Source of the DNA: Blasia pusilla
Lineage: Eukaryota; Marchantiophyta; Marchantiopsida; Blasiales
Assembly (NCBI GenBank): GCA_050084515.1
Contig: CM114275.1
Location: forward strand, 6,758,001 to 6,822,000
Direction of reading: 5' to 3'
Length of the DNA stretch: 64,000 nucleotides
Shown here piece after piece: positions 1 through 15,552 of this stretch. A program made the position numbers and the translations under genes. The notes beneath the pieces were generated by a model. That model did not search any database and had not been told where the DNA came from. It saw nothing but the letters and a program-made list of their open reading frames with translations. Positions within the stretch are counted from its first letter, which is position 1; each line of letters opens with the position of its first letter.

Positions 1-1450
1 GTCAACCATGGGTGAGGAAAGAAAACCAGATTAGAGGCCTTGTAGTTGAACATCTCTTCAAGTAGGTTGTATGGATTGGACAAGTACATGCAGAAGATTT
101 TAAGAAGACATTGTAAACCTTTAGGAAAATCCATAATTGAGGGCGGATCTGCTAGATAGACCTATTTGTGTGGCTGAATGTATTCAATCAATTTTTTTAG
201 ATCTTTTGCAATTAGTGTATGCAGGTAGGCAACAAAAAATTGTTTACCTAGCTTCGCTACAAGTCTTCTTGTAGAGTCCTCATCAAAAGACTTGTAGAAT
301 CCTCATCAAATATCCTCAATTCTTATAGTTCGCAGAGTCCTCAAAAAGTACTTTTATCGAGTACTTTGTCTAACCTCCTTACAAAGAGTCTTCTCCAAGT
401 ATTTTTGTCTTTATCTTATGCTTTAGTTTTTGCAAAAGAGCTTCATACATAGTCAGGACTCTTCTCTGCCAAATCTTTGCCTCATCTTAGTTAGAAAGTT
501 CTCATCTTTGCCAGTTGTTCTTGTTTGAATAAGCCCTAAGTTTTAGTCTTTGCAATCTAATTCCTCGCTCCTCCCAATCTCTTCGCAAAGACATGAAATT
601 ATCTTCAAGTCCTTAACTTTGAACAGTATGCAAGGATTTCCTCCACTATTCTTCACGGAGATTTTTGACTTCCAAAGTATCTATCTACTCCTATATTCTA
701 GCCAAAATTCAAACTCTCATCAGCATAGTCTTCACGGAGATTCTTTCCTAAAGTACTTTTGATTTCCAAAGTTTTTATCTACTCTTATATTCTAGCCAAA
801 ATTTAAACTCTCATCATCATAGTACTATGAGATCTGATTTCTCCTCTTTTAAAAAATCTTATCATCCTCTTTTAAAAAATCTTATCACATTTAGGAGAGA
901 CTTCTTCACAAAATGCTATCCGTTTTCATCAAATAAGAGAGGATTAAAATAATTAGAGAAGATTGGGGAAATTACAAAACAGGTGGTAATATTGGGCAAC
1001 TCGTTACTAGATTGGGTGCGGGAAAGGGCCCTTCGGACTTTGTGACAACAAACTTGATTGCAATTGATATTTTCTGTTACTAGATTTTAATCATCCCCGA
1101 ACCAAAGCTTCTTTATTTGCAAACACATGGCATGGAAATGTAAAATAAAAACATGTTTTGGAAATATGGGTAATTTTTAAATATTTTTTCGTCTTGAGCA
1201 TAAGAGGAGTTATACGAGCTGTACATTCCTATTTATTATGCAAGGACGTCCGCTTATCCGAGCATTTCAATTTTTCCTTACATACATGGTGTATGCTTGA
1301 AAAACTGGGCAAGTGCGAACGAGTCAATGGAACAAAAACTTAAGACCACTCAAGTTTGTTTTCACTGAATGGCCAGCCGCCATGTGGTTTATAAAGGATT
1401 AAAAAACTCTACAAGCGTTCTCAGGAAAAGCTACCCAGGTTTTTCCCTCC
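1..1450. other. AT-rich sequence downstream of GAPDH, no gene recognised
   Basis: I see no convincing coding sequence on either strand. The stretch holds a two-unit degenerate direct duplication (651-822) and a short doubled motif near 845-890. The 3' untranslated region of the minus-strand GAPDH gene presumably occupies the part next to 1450, but no clear polyadenylation signal decided its end. Confidence 0.5.
651..822. repeat. Two-unit direct tandem duplication, about 80-93 bp per unit
   Basis: Units at 651-728 and 730-822 both start with CTTCACGGAGAT, share TTCCAAAGT, TATATTCTAGCCAAAAT and AAACTCTCATCA, and end in CATAG. The second unit carries about 15 extra bases after the start. They have diverged by substitutions, so the duplication is not recent. 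Confidence 0.75.
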
Positions 1451-5630
<4,180 letters not shown>

Positions 5631-8600
5631 ACATATATCTGGAGTTTTCCCTTTTTTTCTTTTTAAGTAAAGGTGTTGTATGCAATAGTCAAACTTATCT
5701 AGAAACCGACAGCACAGCCCGCCAAGCGTTCTTGTGAACGAGGAGGAATATCTACGACAGTTCGCAACAGATGGGTTTTATTATGGACCGACTTAGATGC
5801 GTTCGTGACTCGGTACTCGTTCGTGGTGGTACTGTGCGCCGTAAGGGCGTGGAACTCTTAGAAACTTTATGATCAACTTTTTGAAGTTCTGGCGGCAATT
5901 GGCGTCGACACCTTCCCAGTTTTAGTGCAAGTTTAGGGTAATCACGTTGGTCCTTCCGCCTGACAGGAATGCTCTCTCAGATGGCTTCTAAGAAGGTGAC
6001 AGCCTCATAGCCTTCGATTCAGTGACCCATGATAGTAGAGAAGAGTTTACTTTGGTGCAGATTCTTCGGCGCTCTTCTTCACGAGAGATCACCTCTAGTT
6101 AACGTGAGAGAGTTACAAGTGGAATAATCAGCACTTCCATTCATAGTCATTAGATTCCGATATTCCTGCGTGTATTCCCGCTGAGTGGTGTGTCGCGTGG
6201 GGTTGGTGCCGGTACTAAAAATATCGCCTGTATCTTCGTAAGAGGGATAGCCCTGCGTGATCGAGCAACCAAATTAAGGAGAGGATTTTCACCCGAAAAA
6301 ACGGAAAGCATTTTAGTGATAGTCCGGGCCAGAACGGTCGACCTTTTCGGAGTCTAGAAAGCTTGACCGGTGGTGGAGACCAAAACCGTATGCAAGTACA
6401 GGACCGTCGCCAGGCAACCAATTGGAAAGATGGATTAAAAAATCGATGCTCCACTAGAACGTTCAAGATGACTTCGCGCCTCGTGAATATTCCGCGTGTC
6501 ATCTTCAAACGATTCACGTAGTCCAGGCAAAAAGCATGTTGCACTAGATATGTGGCGGACTACTGGGACACTGTACGTCTTGTAACTCTTGTCTCCTTCG
6601 ATCTGGAAGTGCCTGGAATCGCTTCTGGTCAATGACTTCTCAACACATACCCCAAAAAAGGCGATGGGCAGCTTCCTATCGATGCAGAAGTCCCCGTCAG
6701 CTCACCTTCGCTGTCGCTTCGACGCTCCCAGTACACAAAAAATAAAACATGATTAATAAAATAAATGAACAGACTAGAAAAAGGGAAAACAGAGATTTCT
6801 CCTACCTCTCTCGTGTCTTATGGACGGGTACCTGTTGGTAGGAGACAAGAACTCCTGGGAATACTAGTCAACAAGTGAAGGTCAGTCGATTATGTTCTTC
6901 CAGCACACCAGAATCTCATAACAGGCGGAGGCGAGACGTGTCCAAGTGAGCGTTGGGAGAGCGTCGCTTTGCTTTGCGGCATGCCAAAGCGAAATCCGTG
7001 TCAGCTGCGGAATCCTCCGCGGGACGACTCGACAGCACTTGTTTCCTCCGTACACTTGGGATCAATCGGACGGAGATGGCAACATCATTCGAACGTTTTA
7101 ACAGAATGTTCTTCATAATTGAGGAGAAAGAAAAACTAATGCGAAAGTATTCCGAATAGTTAAAAAAACTTACGTAAGAATATTTGGAAAAAAATGAAAA
7201 GAAAGAAAAAATTTACATAAATTGATCTAATATGAATTAACATCAAAATGCTGATCCATGATTTCCGTAATTATCCTTACATTTAAAATTTTTTGAATGA
7301 ATTTTTTAAATTGGAGTTAACATTTTTAAGAGATCATAATTATTCATAATTTCATAAGCAAGTCATATGATTTTTTTTGAAAAAACTAGTTCAGTAAATA
7401 AAATTATACCAAATAAAATTTTACATTCCTTAACCACGACACTAACTATAAATAATTATATAGATTTCTCATTGGAGGGATCCTCTTGTTTTGGAAAGAG
7501 CTAAAGCTATTTCCAATTGAAAATTGGGAGAGGTGTGTTTCTCCTATAAGGAAAGGGGGGCAACAAACATGGTTTAACTAATGATCAATGAATTCTTTTC
7601 CTCCAAAATGGTGAAGCAATCTTTTTGAACAAATAAGCATTGGGAGTGTTCAATTGAAGAGGGAAGATTCCTTAAACTTCCTTTGTCGGAGTTTTTCTTC
7701 TAAACGAGGATAACATTATTTTTTCTCCCCGAATGAGGTCCATTATTTTGCATGTAAAACATATTAGTAAGATTCATAAAGTGCAATGTGCAATTCATAC
7801 ATAAGCTAACATAACCACATTTAACTTAGCGACATACCTTATTTCCTTTCCATATTAAGAGATTCCCAAGGTGGGAGGAAGGGGAGGGTTGGAGGGGCCG
7901 CGTATAGGAGGTGGACGTAGGTGTAGGAAAAAAAACCATGTAAGGGACTAATTCCAACAAAGAAAAGTCCATCCATATGGCAAACTTAAGTCCGAAAACT
8001 TAGGGAAAGCTTTCTAGAATCAACAAAAATGAAAAGGTTGTGCTTATTTCTGCAATAAAATCTCAGAAATACTTCCACATTCCATACTTACAAAGGAAGC
8101 CCATAGGGGTCGTGACGAGACACTGTTACCGGCCTATTGTTCTTGTCCTCTTACCAGATGATTAAGGCCATGAACCATAGCCTTGAGGCGGTGGTCCTGG
8201 GGAGAACCATCCACCTAGTGTGGGATTTCATTGCATCCCACTAGGGGGCCATGCCTCACTAGGATATGGTGGTGGAGGTCCACTAGCTCTTCCAATGGTT
8301 CAAACAGTAGTGCCTCTAGGCACATTTCATGATGTAGCTACGTAGGGAGGAGTTTCCCCAGCATGGTCTCCCTCAGTACGCTCGGTGGGATTATGAGAAA
8401 TTCAATGAAATACCTGAATTTTCATGAGTATTCCTTCCAAAAGGGTAACCAAATCCACTAGAACCAATCACAACACACATATCATAAATATATAAATAGA
8501 GAGCAAGCTAGAGAAAATTACCCATGAATCTTCACGAGGCTTGTTGGAAGGTTCATCCCCTTCTCACCTCTCATACTCATCATCCTTATCAGAGGATATA

Positions 8601-8869
8601 TATTTGTATCTTGCATCGGTGGTTTCCTTGAGACGAAAGCTTCTCCATGGAGGAGCTGTATTTTCCGTGTGTATAGGCACAGAAACAGTTTGATCTCTCC
8701 TAATAGTAGATCTAGCCTTTGACAAACTTCAGCAATCAACCAACAAATTAAGGTAGATAAGAATTAATCATTATACATTTATGTGGAAATTATATAAGAA
8801 GAAAATACACCCAAAATATCCTCAAAGACACTTAGTATGGCACAATATCACAACTACCAAAGATGGCAG
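5631..8869. other. Intergenic: upstream of GAPDH, then AT-rich sequence
   Basis: From 5631 to about 7150 the base composition is balanced and short reading frames exist on both strands, but none resembles a known family. From 7160 to about 7860 it is strongly AT-rich with long A and T runs. From 7900 to 8870 there is low-complexity purine-rich and CACTAG-containing sequence that may be the decayed outer part of the neighbouring CACTA element, but I found no terminal inverted repeat. Confidence 0.5.
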
Positions 8870-11800
8870 CTTCACGAGCCTTGATCGCCCTTATTCGTTG
8901 TTGTCGCGTCTCTTCATAAGGATTTGGGAGTGTTGACTCATCCTTATCTTGTTCAGAATCAATAAAATGATCTGATCTACTTTGCGTTTAGGTCTGATTC
9001 CTACCGAGGCCTTCACTTCAAGTTTAGCACACTCTTTCGTCAAGAAGCATAGCCAATTGTTTCCCCCAAGCTAGATAGTTACTCTTCTAGATCAATAGGA
9101 CTCCCTAAACGTGGACTCATCTCACCATTCTGCTCTGAAAAAAATAGAGAAGTATAGAAGTCACGTTCAGAAAAAATTGGGAGGTATTGTCAAATTGATG
9201 TCAACTATGTACTTCAATCCAAGAAGTCTTCGGAGTCTTCACCTGAAGAGCTATCTTCTTCACCAACCATCAGGGTTCCATTTTCAAAATCCCGTTGTGC
9301 TACTTCTACCGCTTGGACTGTTAAATCTACAGCTCCAAGTGTATTCACTGTAGGCATACTCTCAAGCAAGCTCATTGATGCACGAAGACCAACAAACTTT
9401 GCATTATCCCCATGTGCTACTTCATTCCGCTCACCAAAAACTTGTCGTGCACGATCGAGCTTCTTTGCGCAATACTACTTTCCAACCACCTCCCTCAACA
9501 TCATCACCAAAAAACACTTGCTCCACCTAACATGGAAGAACAAATGGTTGGTGTGACGGCGGTTCACAAGCCCTCATATTTGCTATAAGAAGGCCTTTAT
9601 TACCTCTCTTCATGGATTTGGAAGGAGACTCCCAATCGGCTCGCATCCATCTCCCTCTCATCAACACAATTGGTTGATCTACCATCCCATAGTCAAAATC
9701 CAATATGTTGGTCAAGGTCCCAACATAAGAGTATGCACAATTTCTCTGAGTGTTTTGCTCTTCCAAAAAACTTGCTCCGATTTGAGAGCCAAATGTGGAG
9801 TAATTATTTACCCCACCCCTTCCCTCTACCTTATAATGGTTTCCATATACTCTTGTATGAAAGCACCTTTGCTTGAGGTGGAATAGATAATGCAAATTCT
9901 ATAGGATCAAGTTCAAAGTTATTTTCATTAGCCTCTTTCATCATAGCTGAATGGATCCAATCTTCAAATGAGGTACTTGGCTTTTCCAAATCGTACTTTC
10001 TGCAAAAAAACAAAAACAAGAAATCTGATTCAAAGGACCACAAAACCAAACTCCTATGTCAAAGGATCTTGGAGCAACTTGGCTTTTACAAATCATACTT
10101 TCTACAAAAAATCAAAAACCAAAAACCGGATTCAAAGGACCAAAAAAATCTAAAACAGGATTCAAAGGATCTAGGAGCAAGCATACCAAATATCAAATAC
10201 TTAAACTATGATCGAGGTCATAATTTGAATGAAGAGTGTTTGCACTCACCCATGCCAAACTTGCATCGATTCGGTATTGTGTAAAATGTAGTGATGTGCT
10301 AGAAGCAACAATTCACGAGTCAAGCTAATAGGTACACCTGCCCCTTCCAATTCCTCTCCTATTACTCCATCTTCCTTGCCGTCATCCCACACACGTGTCC
10401 TTACAGCCTCGAACTTCCTCATGTATTCAGTGATAAATCCCATAACTTCATCCTTAACATAACCTTCTGACATGCACCCTTTTGGTCGAGCTTTAGACCT
10501 AACATATTTCTTGATGGTTCCCATGTATCTTTCTATTGGGTACATCCATCGACAAGGTATTCGCCCAAAAATGTCAAGTTCATCTACCATATGAATGAGT
10601 GAATGGATCATGACATCAAAGAATGCACGGGAGAAATGGATCTCTAATAGACACAATGTGGTAACCGTATCTGACCTTAGTCTCTCGAATTGGGATGGAT
10701 TATATACTTTAAGAGATATTCTTCTAAAACTCCTACTTAACCTCATTATTGTCATACAAACTTGCTCTTTCATGAGGCCACGTAACAAGTAATGTAGAAT
10801 TTGATGGAGAAGAACATGATAATCATGAGATTTTATGTTTCTCAACTTCTGGTTTACCATATGCTTTCTTAGCTCTCCACAATATCCTGTTGGGACTTTC
10901 AACGTCTCAATTCTACCAATCACAACCATCAACTCTCGTGGAGATAATATATAATCTGCTATGGGTTTTAGAAGGCCTTCTACTCTCCTTGGGTGTGGTT
11001 ATAGCCAAAAATGAGGACAAAGTTTCCTTGCTTCCGTATCTCTTCTCACCTTGAGTGTATCTTTAAGAAAAAATATGGTCTTTACTAAATTCTCAGCCAT
11101 GTTCTTTTCCACATGCATAACATCCAATGTATGTCAAATCAAAAGATGCTGAAATCTAATCAAGGAATCCTTCCATAAACATTTGATCCACCAATAACAA
11201 GTTCATGAATTATGATAAGACTTCAAGGTATGCAAACTCGAAATGAGAGGATGCTTGCCAATAAGGTAAATTGAAGAGAAAACTCCTCCTCTTCACTCTA
11301 GTTCTTTTGTATGGATCGGAAGGACCATCTTCACGAACCCCACTCTCATCATAAATTTTTTTCTCCTCTGCCCATTTCAAAATCTCCTTTGAGGTAACTC
11401 TTTCAGGTGGTGGCTTGGTTTCCCCTCTGCCATTAAAATGAATGCCATAATTTTGAGCTCTCCATGGGTAGAAATCCTCGATGCTCCCAAAAGATCGGCT
11501 TGCCACACTCCTTTGAAAAATCGAAATCAACTCTTGGCCCATATACCATGGTACATGGAAGCTTCCCACCATGGCTTTCTCCGGATATTGTACCAAATGC
11601 AAGATAGTCATTGATCATCCAAAGGATCATGGTCTTGAAGGTAAACTCTCATGACCCCCCTAGCTTCCTCGCATCATAGAGCTTTACACAATGCCATAAC
11701 TCCTCAAATTCCTCCACTTATGGGGCAAGATAAGTGTTCATGTTATCTTCGTGAACACTCTCCTTCCCTAGTATAAGGAGGACAAGCATGACAAAAAAAA

Positions 11801-12470
11801 ATCTTTGTTTGCAACCAAGGAGGAAAGTTGTAGTTTACTAGTAATATTGGCCATGTTGATCAAGAATTGGATTTATCTAAAAATGGGTTCACTCCATCAA
11901 GAGCTAACCCAAATCTACAATTTCTCTTTTCTTCACTAAACTTGGGATAAGTCTCATCTACATGAGCCCAAGCCTTGCTGTCACCTAAATTTCTTACCAT
12001 CCCATCCAGACTCTTGTTACTTGCTGCCCACACCATCAATTCAGACAAGGTTGAACATCTAAACATTCGCCGCATCTGTGGGATGATTGGAAAGTGCCGA
12101 ATAACCTTGGCGGCACAACTTGCCAACTTCATTATACTTGGATTTTTGGAATTTTGGAAAAATTCCAGAATCTGCTTAATCCCCATGAAACAAAACACAA
12201 CCCATAGGACATGCATGGTATGAAGTATAGCTCAATCCAAGCTTACCAATTAGCTTCTTAGCTCCATAATAACTATGTGGACCACGGTTTTCCGTTGGGA
12301 GAACCAATTTAGCTAAAAGCTTTGGAATTTCATCGACTGCAATGTTTGGCAAGTTATGGGTGGCTGAAACATTAAACAAAAGCATTACAAAAGCCAAGAT
12401 GGATGTTTTTGCCCCTGTAAAAAGTGGCTTGCATGCTTCAGAAAGCTCTGGAAATTGGTCATTCAATTCG
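8870..12470 (-). mobile_element. CACTA (En/Spm-like) DNA transposon, decayed and 5'-truncated
   Basis: The minus strand carries a scattered CACTA transposase in the expected domain order across 12466-9440. It is followed near 9120-9350 by an acidic tail containing EEDSSSGEDSEDFLD and near 8870-9000 by a fragment with NPYEETRQQRIRAIKAR. The right boundary is sharp: at about 12470 transposase sequence gives way to gypsy sequence of opposite polarity. I could not find the CACTA-type terminal repeat on either side, so the element limits are approximate. Confidence 0.75.
9440..12466 (-). pseudogene. CACTA transposase remnant (Tnp2-like, with DUF4218- and DUF4216-like parts)
   Basis: Transposases of this family cut and paste CACTA elements. 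Recognisable blocks in order: 12466-11880, a Tnp2 core with CRFGLALDGVNPF and the preceding YPKFSEEKRN; 11630-11433, LWMINDYLAFGTISGES, the block before the zinc residues; 11611-11210, GRGETKPPPERV and FNLPYW; about 11160-11090, the LDVMHVEKN block; 10932-10246, the downstream region with NIKSHDYHVLLHQ, FFDVMIHSLIHM and CRWMYPIERYMGT; and about 9540-9440, a terminal block with QVFFGDDVEGGGWKVVLR. Frames change between blocks and stops intervene, partly introns and partly damage. No intact product is expected. Confidence 0.8.
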
Positions 12471-12482
12471 AATGAGAAGCTG

Positions 12483-13250
12483 CTAACCTTGTTGACTAAG
12501 GTGGATCACGAGTGGCACTAGGGGGATGAGCAGGAGAGAGTTTTTCAGCTCCTCAAGGACAGGTTGACGTCCGTGCCCATATTGAGGAGACCGATCAGGG
12601 GGCGTCCTTTCCAATTGCATACAGTTTAGAGCATGTTGGGGCTTGGAGCTGTGCTCATCCAACATGACGATGAAAGTAGAGAGTTTGTGGTGGCTTATGT
12701 TAGTCGCTCGAATAATGCTGCAGAGGAAAAGTATAGCTTGTATGAGGGTAAGTGCTTGGATGCAATGAGGGATATCGCACATTTCAGGTGTTACTTATTG
12801 GGAAACCCCTTTACCATCATCACTAATTATCAACCACTTAAGTGGTTGATGGAGTCCGACAAGCTTACAGAGAAGCTTGTGAGGTTAGCTCTTTTGTTGC
12901 AAGAGTACGACTTCCAAGTTGTACACAGACCTAGGACGCTCAACCAAGATGCACATGGTTTGAGGTGTAACCCATGCTCAAGTCAGCGAGATGCGACTGG
13001 AGCTTGTTGGCATGGAGAGAGTGATGAGGATTTGGTGCCAAGATGGCATGCATCAGCCTATTTGAGCTTGTTGGCTATGGAGAGCCAAAGAGTTAAGACT
13101 TTGATGGCAAGGTCTGATGGAGAGTCCTTAGATCCAGAGGCCAGTGAGGAGATGACAGATTGCCAAGATATTCACGAGCATGAAGTAGTCTTGAAGTACC
13201 TGCGTACTGCGTCTTGGAGTATCCTGCGTTGCGAGCACAGTGGATGCTAG
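12483..13250 (+). pseudogene. Gypsy G1 RT-connection and RNase H
   Basis: The RNase H degrades the RNA strand during reverse transcription. The first 120 bases encode the RT tail (LTLLTKVDHEWH, then PILRRPIRGRPFQLHT). The next frame shows GLGAVLIQHDDESREF, the SRSNNAAEEKY segment, the catalytic-glutamate region YEGKCLDAM, and HFRCYLLGNPF with DYQPLKW read as NYQPLKW. It ends with [21 protein letters not shown], where the final D belongs to the NxxAD-type motif (here NQDAH). The usual TDWS before GLGAVL is interrupted by a stop codon. It was probably part of one polyprotein. Confidence 0.8.
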
Positions 13251-13369
13251 AAAGCGGGAATGGATCCTATAACGAGCCAGATGGTTCCCGTGGGAGGAAA
13301 CACATGTGTTGCAAGTTTGGGAGGACGGTAGAGTACGTGTAGTGCCTCATCATTCATAGAGAGCACGTT

Positions 13370-14440
13370 TGGTGCATCATGCCCACGAGGAATTGGGTCA
13401 TTTTGGAGTGAAACAGACACATAGCTTGCTCAAGATAAAATATTGATGGCGAGGCATGCAGATTGATATTCAACAGTTTGTTACTAGATACATGGTATGT
13501 GATCGGGTCTGGGCATTGTTCAATGCTCTGACTTTACAGTTGCATCCACTTCCAATCATGGGTTTAGGTTATAGGTGGAGTTTGGATTTTGCAAGGCCTT
13601 TACCTTTGATGGAGCGCCATATTCGTTATCTGTTGATGACTGTTGAACACTTCTCAAAGTGGATAGAGTTGGTTGTATTTCCTGATAAAGTGAGTGAGGG
13701 AGTAGCGTATGCCTTCCTAGATCGAGTGTTGAGTCATTCCGGCGCATAAGTTGAGGTATTGACAGACCAAGGTATAGAGTTTTCCGGGGAGTTTCAGGCC
13801 TTGTGCGATCAAGGGCTGAGTGACCACCGCACCACTTTGTGGATCATCCTGAGGCAGATGGAGTAGCGGAGAGGGTTGTGCACACAGTGAAGAGGCAAAC
13901 CTCTCTTCACTGTCTACAAGCCATACTAGGTGACCTCTCTGCAAGTATGGCTTGCAGAGAGGTCACCTAGAAGATTGGGACCTCCAATTTCCGTGGTTGG
14001 CGATAGCGTACAGATTCAACGGGCAGACATACTTAATGTCTTTCTCACCGTACTTGCTGCTTTATGATTGAGAGCCGATTTACCTATGGCCATTCATTGA
14101 GATATTGGAGAGGTGTTGAACCTTGATGACCCTGATGTATGAATGTGAGCATGTTTTGAGAAGGCTGAGTTGTTTAGGAGAGTGATGCCCATGGCATTTG
14201 AGAACTTGGCAATTGCGCAACATCGGGATACGTTGAGGTATGCGACTATTCGAGGAGGTGGTTATCAATAGACTATGCAGAGGTTTCATAAGAGAGACTA
14301 TGTCTACTTGCAATAGACGACACCCATGACGTTGGATGTGATTGCAGAGTGCACCATCTTGAGAGTGCGTGAGATTTTTCCATCTGGTGTTTTCTTATTG
14401 GAGGGACATGATGATATGGTTTGGAAGGACCAGGAGCGTA
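13370..14440 (+). pseudogene. Gypsy G1 integrase
   Basis: Integrase inserts the cDNA into chromosomes. An HHCC-type zinc region is recognisable from 13370 (HAHEELGHFGVKQTHSLL, then YMVCDRV, where the first cysteine of the pair has become tyrosine). The catalytic core has the first aspartate in SLDFARPLP (about 13580) and the second in LTDQGIEF (about 13760). The third catalytic region is scrambled by a fold-back duplication at 13880-13970. The C-terminal region with ILRVREIFPSGVFLLEG lies near 14350-14410. Several stops make it non-functional. Confidence 0.8.
13926..13970. repeat. Perfect 20-bp inverted repeat with 5-bp loop inside integrase
   Basis: CTAGGTGACCTCTCTGCAAG at 13926-13945 is the exact reverse complement of 13951-13970, separated by TATGG. 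Just upstream, 13886-13911 holds a second smaller inverted repeat (AGTGAAGAGG against CCTCTCTTCACT). The intact sequence in copy B lacks the left arms, so about 48 bases were inserted here as an inverted copy of the flank. Confidence 0.9.
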
Positions 14441-14499
14441 ATTGTGTGCCATGTCACCTTCCTACATTGACGCTACACTTGATCCAAGCTTAGCAGTAG

Positions 14500-14645
14500 T
14501 TCCTACACGCTTGCAATGGTTTGGCCCATGGTGCAGCCACTATGCTAGTCTGTGATGGATGTTTGAGAGGGTGGCATATGGCATGTCTAATGCCACCTCT
14601 CACCAGGGTTCCTCGGGGACATGGATGTGTCCCAGATGTACATAG
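14500..14645 (+). pseudogene. Gypsy G1 C-terminal PHD-type zinc finger
   Basis: The reading frame gives MLVCDGCLRGWHMACLMPPL, with C-x2-C, H-x2-C and the TPPL/VP spacing typical of PHD fingers. A one-base frameshift after RVPRG then gives WMCPRCT and a TAG stop at 14643-14645, supplying the last cysteine pair. PHD fingers bind histone H3 tails. Here the finger would have been the last domain of the retroelement polyprotein, the place where chromoviruses carry a chromodomain. The first cysteine pair is not clear in this copy. Confidence 0.75.
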
Positions 14646-14830
14646 AGTAGGTAGTTATAGATTCCGACTTGTGTCTATGATATGGATGACAAGAAGGCGA
14701 CTAACGATGGGGCCACATGAGCACCAGGCCTTTCTGCTTTTAGCGTCCAAGAGATGTATGTCATGGTAGGTAAAAATAGATGGCTATCTAGAGACTTAGT
14801 TAGAGAGACCTAAGTCACCTAACCACCAGC

Positions 14831-15552
14831 TAAGGGGGGCGCGCAATTGGATATATTTTGGTACTTCTCGTCTTGTTGTGTGGATTCCATGAGTTAGTAT
14901 GGGATTGTGTGTGTTTTTATGTGCATTCGATGACAGCGATGTATGTTGTGTAACGATGTGTATGCACATGATAACTATCATGTCGATTAGGATAGATCGA
15001 TAAGATCTAGTAGAACGCCTCCCGAGATACTAGAGGACAACCTCAAGAGGTCGAGGATGACAGGTTGAGGGTACGGGTAACCTAAGAGAGCAGGTTTTCC
15101 CTTCGGTTGGGCTCATTTGGAGCTATATTGAGGAACTTAACGGGTAAGTTACCATTTTTGGTATATTTGACTTTCCACTTTGGATAGTAGCCCTTGACTC
15201 GCTACAGCAGGTCAAGAGCCAAGGACAAGTATTGGTTATAGTGGAGAGAGCTTGGGAGAGGGAAGGGAAAATATCTCTAGCAGAGAGAGCTTGAGAGCTC
15301 ATTCTCTCTTTGTTGAACCTTTTGGCATGAGGCTGCGGAGGAATGGTCGTCCTTGCCTTGTGTATGTAATCCAAGCCTCTCGTTAGAGAGAGAGAGAGAG
15401 AGAGTTTTTTGTGAGAGATTTGATTGATTTAATTGGAGATATTTTGGTACTTATCGTCTAGTTGTGTGGATTTCATGAGTTAGCATGGGATCATGTGTGT
15501 TTGTATGTGCATTTGGTGACAACGATATATGTTGTGTAGCGATGTGTATGCG
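14831..15552 (+). repeat. Gypsy G1 3' end: polypurine tract then terminal blocks B1-A2-B2
   Basis: A polypurine tract (AAGGGGGGCGCGC, 14832-14844) is followed by block B1 (about 14849-14980, starting GATATATTTTGGTACTTCTCG), block A2 (about 14985-15433, starting GATTAGGATAGATCGAT) and block B2 (15434-15552, starting GGAGATATTTTGGTACTT and ending GATGTGTATGCG). B2 repeats B1 almost entirely. A GA microsatellite (about 15386-15404) lies at the A2 end. The same order is found in copy B. Confidence 0.8.

Larger units (their letters stand above)
12474..15552 (+). mobile_element. Ty3/gypsy element copy G1, 5'-truncated (RNase H, integrase, PHD finger, 3' terminal repeats)
   Basis: This is the 3' half of the same gypsy family that occurs complete at 46372-57143. 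It starts abruptly at the connection between reverse transcriptase and RNase H (AAGCTGCTAACCTTG, matching minus-strand sequence near 49450). It continues through RNase H, integrase, a PHD-type finger, a G-rich polypurine tract at 14832 and the terminal blocks B-A-B (14849-15552). Frameshifts and stops break the coding parts. The missing 5' half coincides with the CACTA boundary at about 12470. Confidence 0.85.

Noticed and set aside
5700-6700. Possible gene upstream of GAPDH
   Set aside because: Several short frames on both strands, none with splice structure or motif that I could support.
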